NCBI RefSeq assembly: GCF_022482905.1
Contig: NZ_JAKVOI010000001.1
Span: 1,799,958-1,863,957, forward strand
Origin: Clostridium sp.
GTDB taxonomy: Bacteria > Bacillota > Clostridia > Clostridiales > Clostridiaceae
Direction: 5' to 3'
Length of the DNA stretch: 64,000 nt
The first letter of the stretch is position 1; every line of letters starts with the position of its first letter. The position numbers and the translations under genes are program-made. A model generated the notes under the pieces. It was not told where the DNA came from, ran no database searches, and was given only the letters and a program-made list of their open reading frames with translations. This document shows positions 16,615 to 25,490 of the stretch, piece by piece.

Positions 16615-19600
16615 TATGATTTTTTTCTCTTAAACACGAGTACAGCTCCTGAAAGAACAAGCAATATTCCCAATACAGCCAATACCGACGTGTCTATGAT
16701 ACTTCCCGTTTTAGGAAGTTTTGAATCCATGCCATTTTCCAGAGATGAATTTTTCTGCCCGTTTTGTATGCCATTGTTTCCACCCTGTTTACCTGGCTGT
16801 GAAGACCCCTTTGCCGGATTTTTACTTTCTCCTGAGTTGTTACCCGGCTGATTTGGCTGATCCGGTTTATTACCTTCATCCGGATTCTCTCCTGGCTGTT
16901 CCGGTTCTTCTGGTGTAGGCTGTACAGGTGGTACAACAGGTGTACTTCCTTCTTCTTTAGCATCCTGTACAGTTCCAAGGTCATAAACCTTGCTCTGGTT
17001 TATCTCTACAGATAATATTTTATCTGAGATGGAATAACCAGAAGGTGCTTTGGTCTCCTTGACAGTATATTTACCTGGATTTACCTTGGTAAATTCTGCC
17101 AGCCCATTTTCATCTGTCACAGCAGTCTTCACTGAATTTCCCTTGGAATTGATCAGCGTGAACTCCGCACCTTTAAGCGGATTTCCGCTTTTATCCGTCT
17201 TATTTACATTCACCGTGCCCTGGATGCTTGCACTTCCGCCTCCGCCTGCACCTCCTGAAGAAATAGGAGTCATTGGTATGTCATGCCTTACTATAGCATC
17301 ATTTACAGAAATGGTCTCTGTTGTTTTGGTTTCATATCCAGGTTTTGTTGCAACAATGTAGTAATCGGTATTCGGATAAACCATGAAAGCATAGTTTCCA
17401 TCTTCGTCACTGGACTGCGGGTTTGCATTGTCTGCAGGAGGGAATCCCTCCAGTCCCGGAAGCTGTACAAGTGTATCGGGAGTTTTGCCTGATTCCCTGT
17501 TTCTCTCGGTATCTGCATAGTACAATTTTATATCCGCATCAGGTATTTTATCACTACTAACACTGTCAGTGACTAAACCATATGGATCTATCAGGGTAGG
17601 TTCCGGATCAATCCTCATCTGTCCGTCAGAATCCATTTTCACATGAATTGTTCCGATAATAATCTCTTCACCATTATCGAAGTTGTATACGATATTGAAG
17701 TTGTATTCCCTGTCCTTTTCAAGGCCACCTACTTGGAAGGTACCGTCACTTCCGATATCAACCTGCTGTCCAATTTCTGGAACATCAATGGTTATATTGC
17801 CATAGTCCTTGAAATATCCCGCAGTTTCTCCATCAGGATTTTTCAAAAGTACAATACCTGCTGCAGTTTTTTCAGAGTCATAGGAATTTCCTGCAATTTC
17901 ACCAGGATTTGATTTCTGTATGAACGTTTTATCTTCTGTCTTTCCATTTATCTGTACAGGTACTGTTATCTCGACATCATACTCTACATCTCCCTTTGGA
18001 ACGGCAATTTCATATTTGCCGTCAGATGATGTAGTTACTTCACTTTTGAAGTCTATTGTTCCATCACCATCAAAGTCCTTCTTAACTACAACCGTAGCTC
18101 CAGCTATAGGATTTCCTGTTTCATTGTCCACAACTGCTCCCTTTATGCTGCCCGGTTCAAATGTAATATCTATTTGATCCTTGGAATTCAGTCCGTGTTC
18201 CGGGTCATTGACAACTGCGGTAACAGGTATCTTCTTTTCTTCAATTCCTTCAATTTTATCGGACTTGAATACTACGCATGCTTCACCATTTTCATCGGTG
18301 ACTGCAGAACTGCCCTCAGGGAAACTTCCGTTCGGTGCTGAAAAATCAACAGTAACACCAGGTACAGGCTTATTGTCCGCATCAACTACTTTCGCTGTAA
18401 GAGTCGATGTTGATTTACCGTCACCTGTAATGGACTTCGGATCTGCTGTTAACTCAATGTTAAAGCTGTTGTCAGATATCTTCTCGTCAGTAATACTGTC
18501 CTTGACATTTTTTGCATTCTCAGATATATCAAATTCATGTACATCTGTGTTGAGCTTATAGCCTTCAGGCGCCCCTGTCTCCTTGAAATAATAATGTCCA
18601 TATGGAAGGCCGTCAAATACTACTTTTCCATCCGCCCCGGTTATTTTGCTGTCTACAACATCGGTGAGCGCACTGTCCCTGTATATTGTAATAGTTGCCC
18701 CTGGTACAGTTCCCTGTGTAGAAAAATCGGATTTTGATATCTCTATACTACCGGTAATTCTTGTATCCGTCAGGCTGTCCCTCAGGATAACTCCGTTTTC
18801 TTTTATATTGAATGGATGTTTGTCTTGATTCAGCAGGTATCCTTCCGGTGCATTTGTCTCCACAAAATAGTATTCTCCATAAGTAAGATTCTCAAATACT
18901 ACTTTTCCATCTTCTCCGGTTGTTCCTTCTACTCCACTCCCTACTGGCTGTCCATCACTTGTGTACACTGTAATTGTTGCTCCAGGTACTGGTGCCGAAG
19001 TCGAAATGTCTGTCTTTGATATCTCTATGCCGCCTGTGATCCTTGTATTTTCTATGCTTCCAAGATCATAGGTTTTTCCATCTTCAGATACATTTACAGA
19101 AATTGCTTCCTCAGAGGAAAGATTGTATCCTGCTGGAGCTTTTATTTCTTTTACAGAATACTGTCCATACACTACATTTGTAAATACTGCTGTTCCGTCA
19201 TCTCCACTTACTGCTTCACCTGTTTTATATCCGGTGCTGTCATAGAGCACAAATACTGCTCCTGATAATGAATTTCCATTTGCATCTGTTTTCTTGATAG
19301 TTACTGTTCCTTTTTTCTTCACATTAGTATATGGATCTAAGGTTATAGTCTCTCCATTGTCATTATCTCCTATAGTTGCACTTAATGTTTTAGTAGAGAG
19401 TACATAACTTTCATCTGATGCTGCTGTCTCTTTTATGACATATGAACCATACTCTACATCAGTAAACTGTACAAATCCATTTACATCACTTGCTGCAGTC
19501 TTGATAGGAGTTTCAAATGCTGTATCATCAGCTTTGTAAAGTTTAAACTCTACTCCAGACAGAGGATTGCCGCCTTCATCAGTTTTAGTGAATACTATAC

Positions 19601-22600
19601 TTCCCCTTATCTTCGTATCTGTTAAAGTATCCTTCACAATAACTCCATTTTCACTGATACTGAATGGATGTTGATCTGGATTCAGCAGGTATCCTTCCGG
19701 TGCATTTGTCTCCACAAAATAGTATTCTCCATAAGTAAGATTCTCAAATACTACTTTTCCATCTTCTCCGGTTGTTCCTTCTACTCCACTCCCTACTGGC
19801 TGTCCATCACTTGTGTACACTGTAATGGTCGCTCCAGGTACCGGTGCTGAAGTTGAAGCATCTGTCTTTGTTATTTCCATTCCACCCTTTATTTTCTGGT
19901 TTTCAAAAGTTATTTTCTGAGGCGATTCTTGAGTAGTTTCAGTTTCTACGCTAAAAGGATGATAAGTACTATCTAATACATAGTTATCTGGTGCACTGAT
20001 TTCTTTATAGAAGTAGTTTCCATAAACCAAGTTATCAAACTGTACTGTTCCATCTTCTCCAGTGATTTTTGGATTTCCTGTCTGCTGCTTATTGCTGTCA
20101 AAAATTGCCATAGTAACCCCCGGTATTGCTATTCTGGTTGATGCATCTATTTTCGTTATCTTAATTGATCCTTTAAGCTTTGAGTCAGGGAAAATAAATA
20201 TATCAGTATTTACAGTTTGTCCATTTGCTATTATAACAGTTAAATCAGCCTTTAAAACTTGATTAGAAATACTGTAACCAGCTGGTGCTTTTGTTTCTTT
20301 AATGATATATTTTCCATATGGTATATCACTAAACTGTACAAGTCCATCACTTTCACTCGTTGCTGTAACTATTGGATTTGAAAAATCAGTATCAGTGTTT
20401 TTGTAAAGTTTGAATTCTGCTCCTTGAATAGCTCCGTCAGTACCTGTTTTATAGAACTGTATATTGCCTTTCAGTATTTCATCTACATAATTATAAGTGA
20501 TATTCTTCTGATCATCGTCACCATCATTAACCTTAAAAGTATGAATATCACTGCTTAAATTGTATCCTATAGGGGCAGTTATCTCCTTGATGCTGTAGTT
20601 TATATCGTATTTCAAGTTGTCAAAAATGGCTGAGCCATCATCTCCTGTAGGAGCAGAAGTCTCCTTCACATTTCCATACTGATCCAGAAGCTGAAATACT
20701 GCTCCCGAAAGTGGTGTAGTATCATCATCTCCAACTTTTACAACGGTAATACTCCCTATTTCTCCTGTGGCACCGCCGCCGCCGGTTGAAAACCATACAC
20801 CATTTTGAGTAGCACTTGAACTTTGATTTATATTGCTTCCACTAAATGTAACTGAATTTGTAAAGTTCCCTGTCTTGGTTGTATATGTCCTGAAATTCAG
20901 AATGAAAGCTTCATTACCTGCATTCTCAGGGAAAGTAAATGTGAACAATCTAGTATCAGGATTGTATGCCACGTTAGAAGAATCAAGTAGAATTTCAGAT
21001 CCTTGTGTAAGAGTTCCATCAGAATTCACAGTGGCACTATACAATTTTACAGTATCTGTATCCAGTGAAAGCCCATTCTGCAACGTATCGGTTATAGTTG
21101 CACCAGATAGTGGAATACTCCAGTTAGCATTGGTCTTTACTGTCCAGTCAATGTAGTTATTTCCATTATTATAACTGGATGTCTTGCTAATTACTGAATT
21201 TTTAACAGTCTGTATTCCTTTGCTTTCTACATCACCATCTGAAGGTATTTCATTACCGGTAATAGCTGCAGTATTTTCCAATATTTTATCTCCACTTGTA
21301 TTGAAAATATTCAGGTTTGTAAGCTTTGTCCTAAAAGTTATAGTATAGGTATCAGTAATAGTACCAGCAAAACTATATTTAAACAATCTTGTTGTCTGTG
21401 GATTATTTACTGCACTATCGTCAATGGGATTGTCATTAAGATTTGCAGAATCTGCAACATACTCCTGTCCTTCCGGAATAACGTCGGTAACTACTGTATT
21501 GGTTATTGGTATTTCATTCTTGTTTATTACGATCTTCCAGGTAGTTTCTCTTGTTGCATAATTATAGTCTTCACCTGTCTTTGTAATTACATTACTGGTT
21601 ACCTGCTGAGTTCCAGTATCATCTTGATTTATAGCACCAGCTTTCAAATTAACAGTATTGCTGTAAGTACCACTGTAATTTGCCTTGTAATGTGTTGGAT
21701 CAGTCACCTGCGTCTGAAGTGTTATAGTATGTGTGTCAGAAAACGCATCGGCAAAAGTATATACAAAAGTTCCTGTCTTGTTCGTATCTCCACCTGGTGC
21801 TGCTGTATATCCACTATCACCTATGGAAATTCCATCAAGTTTGGCAGAACCAGATAAATAAGTTTGACCTACAGGAATATCATCTGTAACCACTGCACCA
21901 GCAGCAACATTTGTCTTATTACCATTTACAGTAATTGTCCAAGTAATTATACCATTGGAAGCATCATAACCAGAACCTTGTTTATGAACGATAGTTGATG
22001 AAACTCCAACACCATGACCTGATGTTCCAAGTGTAAAGCCATTTCCTGTAAAAGTAGCATTATTTGTATATGTCTGACTACCATTGGAATTATAGACACT
22101 TGTATCTACATTTGTTGAATAAGTGATTGTCACTTTTCCTGTAATATTACCTAAATTGAAGGTAATATTACCTGAATAGTCAGGTGTCAAAGGTATATCA
22201 TTTTCATTTTTAACTGAAATACTACCCGGAGTTACAGTAAGTCCTTCAGGAACAACATCAGTAACTACTGCATTGTTGATTGTCTTACTATCTTCATTTA
22301 CTGTAATTGTCCAATTTATTCTCTTACTGGCTGAATCATAGCTTCCAGTTTTGCTGATATATGTGACTGTTACTGAAACAGTACCAGCGTTTACGTTTTT
22401 GGTATGCGGAGCTCCCTTATAATCATCATAGCTAAAATCAGCTGTATTGTTAAAATTATAGGTACCTTGTAACTGGGAAGCCAGAAAATCTTTTACACTA
22501 GTTTTATAGGTTATAGTTTGCTCATCAGTGATATTTCCAAGATTGAAAATCAGTGCTTTAGTATCATCGTAATAATAGGTATCACCAACACCTGAATTAT

Positions 22601-24212
22601 TGATTGTAATAGAACCGGGAATAAATACCTGGCCTTCCTCACTTTTTATAGTATCCGTAATAGTAGCATTATCTGCCTGTATTTTTTCACTGTTGGCTGT
22701 TATCGTCCATGTAATTTCATCTGTACTTTTATTGTAATGCTCACTTTTGGTAAAAGATGCATCCGTTGGCTGTACAAAGTTTACACTGACTGGAACTGCT
22801 GCTATACCCGGAATTGTAAAGTTAATATTCTCAGGGTTTAAGTTGCCTATTGCACTTTCTTTAAAGTGACAATCCACATAGAAATATCCGTTTACATTGG
22901 AATGTGTACTTGGATAATCTGTGAACGTGAGTGTTACAAGCCCACTTGTATCCACATGCATATCCGCCACTTTTGCTCCATCATTATCAGTTATCGGCTG
23001 ATTAATAGGTGCTACAATATGAATCTGCTCCGGCAGCTGCATGGTGTAATAATCACCTGGATTAACAGCTACTGTATTTGGAATACTCCAGGTATAATTA
23101 GCATGAATTTCTGAAGTTTTGTCTACATCATTACCCAGATCGTTGCCATTGGCATCTTTTATACTAACACCTGTAATAAACGGAAATGATTCTGTAATAT
23201 CCTTAGGCTCAGCCTGAGGTGCAATCACAGCATCAGCTGCCTTATCACCTGGTTTTGCCTGCACTTCCTCATCCGGCTTTTCAGCAGAATTTTGCTGTTC
23301 TGCTTCTTCCTGTTTGAAATTAACATTTACTGAAGTCTTTCCAATACTGACGGATACAGGATTGCTGTTTCCTATCTTGTCCTTGTTAAACTGCCCACTT
23401 ATGGACAATTTACCTGATGTACCGCTCTTCACTTCAGCAGTAAAAGTGACAGTTACCTTGTTTGAAGCCGGATCTGCACTTATTGAACCTATTACAGCAT
23501 CCTTGGAATCTTTGACTTCACCACTGACATCTTTAAGCTTGATCTGGTCTGTGAGCTGAATACTGTAGGAAGTACCTTTAGCTACATCTTCCGAAATCGA
23601 AAAATCATAATTGATGTTGACATCAGAACTCTTGTCCACATCTGTTTCAGCACTGATATCTTTACCTGTCCCGTCTGTAAGAATACCTCCTATTATAAAT
23701 GGAAATTCTATTACAGTAGGAGTGGCTGCCGGATCAGAATCGGCCGGTTCTTTCGGTGCCGGAGTTTCAGTTTGTCCAACAGTTGTACCTGAGTCCTGAG
23801 TTGTACTGTTCTGTTCAGGCTCTTTGGTAGTATTGCCTTCTGATTGGGATGTATTGGAATCCTGGTCGGCGTTCTGCTGGCTGCCTGTTTCTTCCTGCTG
23901 TGCTCCATTTTCAGAACCTCCATTTGTTCCTTCAGTTTCCTGCTCAGTACCCTGCTGTGCAGTATTGTCCGAATCACCTGGAACTGCCGGTGTACTTTCT
24001 TCCTGTGTCACTGACCCATCTTGATCAGTAGCAGTTTCGTTGGAAATTTCAGTACCACCTCCATTCTCACCCTGTGACGTTGAAGTATTTTCTGTTACAA
24101 GTGGAAATGTGGAAGTATCTGCCTTTACACTTTTTAAAGGCGCAGAAGAAATAAAAATCTGCAGCACAAACAGAAGTGATACCGCAATTGATAAAAATTT
24201 TTTCTTTCTCAC
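16611..24212 (-). CDS. Giant LPXTG-anchored multidomain surface adhesin
   Basis: About 2533 residues from a GTG at 24212, 6 nt after AAAGGAGGTG; an in-frame GTG at 24230 lies ahead of that site. Order: signal peptide (1-~35); Thr/Glu/Gln-rich linker (to ~165); two related FPFI-domains (~170-305, ~345-485); five ~125-residue beta-sandwich repeats resembling Cna/DUF11 adhesin modules (from ~490, 622, 742, 877, 1009); eight SpaA/Cna-B-like domains (~1150-1915); an invasin-like Big_1 domain (~1917-2020); carboxypeptidase-regulatory-like modules (~2021-2320); a ninth SpaA domain (~2326-2415); a Pro-rich wall segment; and the sorting signal LPKTGS (from 2499), hydrophobic helix and KRKK tail. All nine SpaA domains keep the strand-A Lys and the E in the KE/VET/IKE motif, as needed for isopeptide bonds. 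Sortase-anchored; ligand unknown. Confidence 0.9.
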   Translation of the reverse strand: MRKKKFLSIAVSLLFVLQIFISSAPLKSVKADTSTFPLVTENTSTSQGENGGGTEISNETATDQDGSVTQEESTPAVPGDSDNTAQQGTEQETEGTNGGSENGAQQEETGSQQNADQDSNTSQSEGNTTKEPEQNSTTQDSGTTVGQTETPAPKEPADSDPAATPTVIEFPFIIGGILTDGTGKDISAETDVDKSSDVNINYDFSISEDVAKGTSYSIQLTDQIKLKDVSGEVKDSKDAVIGSISADPASNKVTVTFTAEVKSGTSGKLSISGQFNKDKIGNSNPVSVSIGKTSVNVNFKQEEAEQQNSAEKPDEEVQAKPGDKAADAVIAPQAEPKDITESFPFITGVSIKDANGNDLGNDVDKTSEIHANYTWSIPNTVAVNPGDYYTMQLPEQIHIVAPINQPITDNDGAKVADMHVDTSGLVTLTFTDYPSTHSNVNGYFYVDCHFKESAIGNLNPENINFTIPGIAAVPVSVNFVQPTDASFTKSEHYNKSTDEITWTITANSEKIQADNATITDTIKSEEGQVFIPGSITINNSGVGDTYYYDDTKALIFNLGNITDEQTITYKTSVKDFLASQLQGTYNFNNTADFSYDDYKGAPHTKNVNAGTVSVTVTYISKTGSYDSASKRINWTITVNEDSKTINNAVVTDVVPEGLTVTPGSISVKNENDIPLTPDYSGNITFNLGNITGKVTITYSTNVDTSVYNSNGSQTYTNNATFTGNGFTLGTSGHGVGVSSTIVHKQGSGYDASNGIITWTITVNGNKTNVAAGAVVTDDIPVGQTYLSGSAKLDGISIGDSGYTAAPGGDTNKTGTFVYTFADAFSDTHTITLQTQVTDPTHYKANYSGTYSNTVNLKAGAINQDDTGTQQVTSNVITKTGEDYNYATRETTWKIVINKNEIPITNTVVTDVIPEGQEYVADSANLNDNPIDDSAVNNPQTTRLFKYSFAGTITDTYTITFRTKLTNLNIFNTSGDKILENTAAITGNEIPSDGDVESKGIQTVKNSVISKTSSYNNGNNYIDWTVKTNANWSIPLSGATITDTLQNGLSLDTDTVKLYSATVNSDGTLTQGSEILLDSSNVAYNPDTRLFTFTFPENAGNEAFILNFRTYTTKTGNFTNSVTFSGSNINQSSSATQNGVWFSTGGGGATGEIGSITVVKVGDDDTTPLSGAVFQLLDQYGNVKETSAPTGDDGSAIFDNLKYDINYSIKEITAPIGYNLSSDIHTFKVNDGDDDQKNITYNYVDEILKGNIQFYKTGTDGAIQGAEFKLYKNTDTDFSNPIVTATSESDGLVQFSDIPYGKYIIKETKAPAGYSISNQVLKADLTVIIANGQTVNTDIFIFPDSKLKGSIKITKIDASTRIAIPGVTMAIFDSNKQQTGNPKITGEDGTVQFDNLVYGNYFYKEISAPDNYVLDSTYHPFSVETETTQESPQKITFENQKIKGGMEITKTDASTSAPVPGATITVYTSDGQPVGSGVEGTTGEDGKVVFENLTYGEYYFVETNAPEGYLLNPDQHPFSISENGVIVKDTLTDTKIRGSIVFTKTDEGGNPLSGVEFKLYKADDTAFETPIKTAASDVNGFVQFTDVEYGSYVIKETAASDESYVLSTKTLSATIGDNDNGETITLDPYTNVKKKGTVTIKKTDANGNSLSGAVFVLYDSTGYKTGEAVSGDDGTAVFTNVVYGQYSVKEIKAPAGYNLSSEEAISVNVSEDGKTYDLGSIENTRITGGIEISKTDISTSAPVPGATITVYTSDGQPVGSGVEGTTGEDGKVVFENLTYGEYYFVETNAPEGYLLNQDKHPFNIKENGVILRDSLTDTRITGSIEISKSDFSTQGTVPGATITIYRDSALTDVVDSKITGADGKVVFDGLPYGHYYFKETGAPEGYKLNTDVHEFDISENAKNVKDSITDEKISDNSFNIELTADPKSITGDGKSTSTLTAKVVDADNKPVPGVTVDFSAPNGSFPEGSSAVTDENGEACVVFKSDKIEGIEEKKIPVTAVVNDPEHGLNSKDQIDITFEPGSIKGAVVDNETGNPIAGATVVVKKDFDGDGTIDFKSEVTTSSDGKYEIAVPKGDVEYDVEITVPVQINGKTEDKTFIQKSNPGEIAGNSYDSEKTAAGIVLLKNPDGETAGYFKDYGNITIDVPEIGQQVDIGSDGTFQVGGLEKDREYNFNIVYNFDNGEEIIIGTIHVKMDSDGQMRIDPEPTLIDPYGLVTDSVSSDKIPDADIKLYYADTERNRESGKTPDTLVQLPGLEGFPPADNANPQSSDEDGNYAFMVYPNTDYYIVATKPGYETKTTETISVNDAIVRHDIPMTPISSGGAGGGGSASIQGTVNVNKTDKSGNPLKGAEFTLINSKGNSVKTAVTDENGLAEFTKVNPGKYTVKETKAPSGYSISDKILSVEINQSKVYDLGTVQDAKEEGSTPVVPPVQPTPEEPEQPGENPDEGNKPDQPNQPGNNSGESKNPAKGSSQPGKQGGNNGIQNGQKNSSLENGMDSKLPKTGSIIDTSVLAVLGILLVLSGAVLVFKRKKSY
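18827..18974 (-). repeat. 148-bp perfect direct repeat, copy 1 (adhesin SpaA domain 7)
   Basis: Bases 18827-18974 are identical to 19679-19826, a spacing of exactly 852 bp (284 codons). The two copies encode matching parts of two SpaA domains, from TITVYTSDGQPVGSGVEG to FVETNAPEGYLLN. Identity extends imperfectly on both sides. Synonymous positions are identical too, so the duplication or gene conversion is recent. Confidence 0.97.
19679..19826 (-). repeat. 148-bp perfect direct repeat, copy 2 (adhesin SpaA domain 4)
   Basis: The second copy of the 148-bp repeat within the adhesin gene. Recombination between copies would delete or add 284 residues in frame, that is, three SpaA domains, and so could vary the length of the surface protein. 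Confidence 0.97.
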
Positions 24213-24284
24213 TTTTCCACCTCCTTTCACAATATAATTTTATAAAGTTAATTATTTATTAATAATAATTTAACTTTGACCTAT

Positions 24285-24341
24285 ATTATATGATATTTTA
24301 CTCACAAACTGATCACAAATTATTTACAGATTATTTACAAA
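24285..24341 (-). promoter_or_regulatory. Adhesin promoter with four 11-bp-phased heptads
   Basis: On the minus strand four heptads follow each other at exactly 11 bp: TTTGTAA (24341-24335), TCTGTAA (24330-24324), TTTGTGA (24319-24313) and TTTGTGA (24308-24302). After an 11-bp gap comes TATAAT (24290-24285). There is no good -35; the heptads cover that region, so the promoter probably needs an activator. SARP-type regulators with OmpR-like winged helices bind heptad direct repeats with 11-bp phasing next to the -10. The nearest gene on the other side encodes such a regulator. Confidence 0.65.
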
Positions 24342-24343
24342 AA

Positions 24344-24368
24344 AACAGGGAAGTTGAACTCTCCTGTT
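24344..24368 (-). terminator. Intrinsic terminator after the response regulator gene
   Basis: AACAGG (24344-24349) pairs with CCTGTT (24363-24368), with a short inner AGTT/AACT stem. On the minus strand it runs into TTTTTTTG. It directly follows the response-regulator stop and isolates the adhesin promoter from the kinase operon. Confidence 0.75.
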
Positions 24369-25490
24369 CTATAATTTCATAAGCAAAGCTTTGTAAAGCC
24401 TTTCTGTTGCTTCCTTCGGCTCTATATGCAGTTCATCTTTAAACATGGCATTCAGTTCATCATAACATTTCATCAATGCAACCTTGTCACCACGATAAAA
24501 ATAAACTTTCATCATCAGCTCATAAGCTTCTTCATCAAAAGGATTTTTTGAAATTGCCTTCTTCAGATATTCCTCCGATTTGTTGTAGCTTTTTTCCTTC
24601 ATATAGTATCGTGCTATATTTTTAACTTCAAGCAGATAATATCTCAAAAGCTTTTCATTCAATTCATTGTTCCAGACATAATCTTCATTTCCAAATAAAA
24701 TACCCTTATACAAATTTACAGCATCAACATAATCACCTATATTTTTGCTGTCAGCTTCAATATGGATTTCAATAAAGTCTTCAAAATCCCAGGCATCGCA
24801 TCTGAATTCTGTAAAATCCACACTGTAATTTCCACTTTTATAGTAGATCACATTATATATGCCGACATTTTTCAAGACATTCTTCAGTCTGTATATTGTA
24901 CTGTACAGATTGTGTTCTGCATTTTTGGGCGGAGAATCCGGCCAGAGCATATCACAGAGATTCCATCTGTCGGTCTCTTCTCCTCTGTTGCATATGAAAT
25001 ATGCAAATAGCTCCTGGACTTTTGAAGTTGACCACCTGACAATTTCATTTCCAGAACTTCCATATACTTTAAAACCTCCAAGGCAGAGTATTTCATTTTT
25101 TCTGATTTTAGCTGAAATGTTTTTTCTCCTGCCGTAATTTTTCAAAAGTCTTTTTACCGTCGTATTGATATCCTCTTCCGTAATTGGCTTCAGGATATAG
25201 TTCACAGCATCGACTTCAAAGGCCTGCAGGGCATATCTTTCATAGGCAGTAACAAATACTATCTGTATATCTTCATCAAAATTTTTCACCTGTTTTGCAA
25301 GTTCCACACCATTTATATACGGCATCTCTATATCCACAAAGACAACATCCGGCGAAAGCTTGAATATACCGTCAAGTGCTTCTCTTGAGTCAGTATATCC
25401 ACCTATTACCTCCAGATATTTATTCCTGTTGATAAACATTTCCATCAATTTCAGAATAGGCTTTTCATCTTCTACAACTACAGCTTTCAT
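24369..25490 (-). CDS. Response regulator with winged helix and BTAD (SARP-like) output
   Basis: A 373-residue regulator. The N-terminal receiver domain (1-~125) has the acidic pair in VVEDEKP, phosphoacceptor D53 in VVFVDIEMPY, Thr in FVTAYE and Lys in YILKPITEE. Residues ~140-235 look like an OmpR-type winged helix (LGGFKVYGSSG, then ELFAYFICNRGEETDRW and YSTIYRLKNVLK). Residues ~240-373 are an all-helical bacterial transcriptional activator domain with TPR character. The start overlaps the kinase stop by 4 bp (25487-25490). It probably activates the adhesin gene downstream through the heptad promoter at 24285-24341. Confidence 0.9.
   Translation of the reverse strand: MKAVVVEDEKPILKLMEMFINRNKYLEVIGGYTDSREALDGIFKLSPDVVFVDIEMPYINGVELAKQVKNFDEDIQIVFVTAYERYALQAFEVDAVNYILKPITEEDINTTVKRLLKNYGRRKNISAKIRKNEILCLGGFKVYGSSGNEIVRWSTSKVQELFAYFICNRGEETDRWNLCDMLWPDSPPKNAEHNLYSTIYRLKNVLKNVGIYNVIYYKSGNYSVDFTEFRCDAWDFEDFIEIHIEADSKNIGDYVDAVNLYKGILFGNEDYVWNNELNEKLLRYYLLEVKNIARYYMKEKSYNKSEEYLKKAISKNPFDEEAYELMMKVYFYRGDKVALMKCYDELNAMFKDELHIEPKEATERLYKALLMKL

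Noticed and set aside
16591-16620. Hairpin at the adhesin stop as a terminator
   Set aside because: The stem is only 8 bp, AT-rich, with a poor T tract. The same bases give a better TTGACA-17-TATTTT promoter for the riboswitch, so I list the promoter and mention the hairpin as alternative.
18816-19855. Repeats in the adhesin gene as a CRISPR array or insertion element
   Set aside because: The repeats are in frame with the coding sequence, 852 bp apart, and have no spacers, terminal inverted repeats or transposase.
17050-24200. Many open frames on the plus strand opposite the adhesin
   Set aside because: They lack ribosome sites and recognisable domains, and their low-complexity sequences mirror the repeats of the adhesin.
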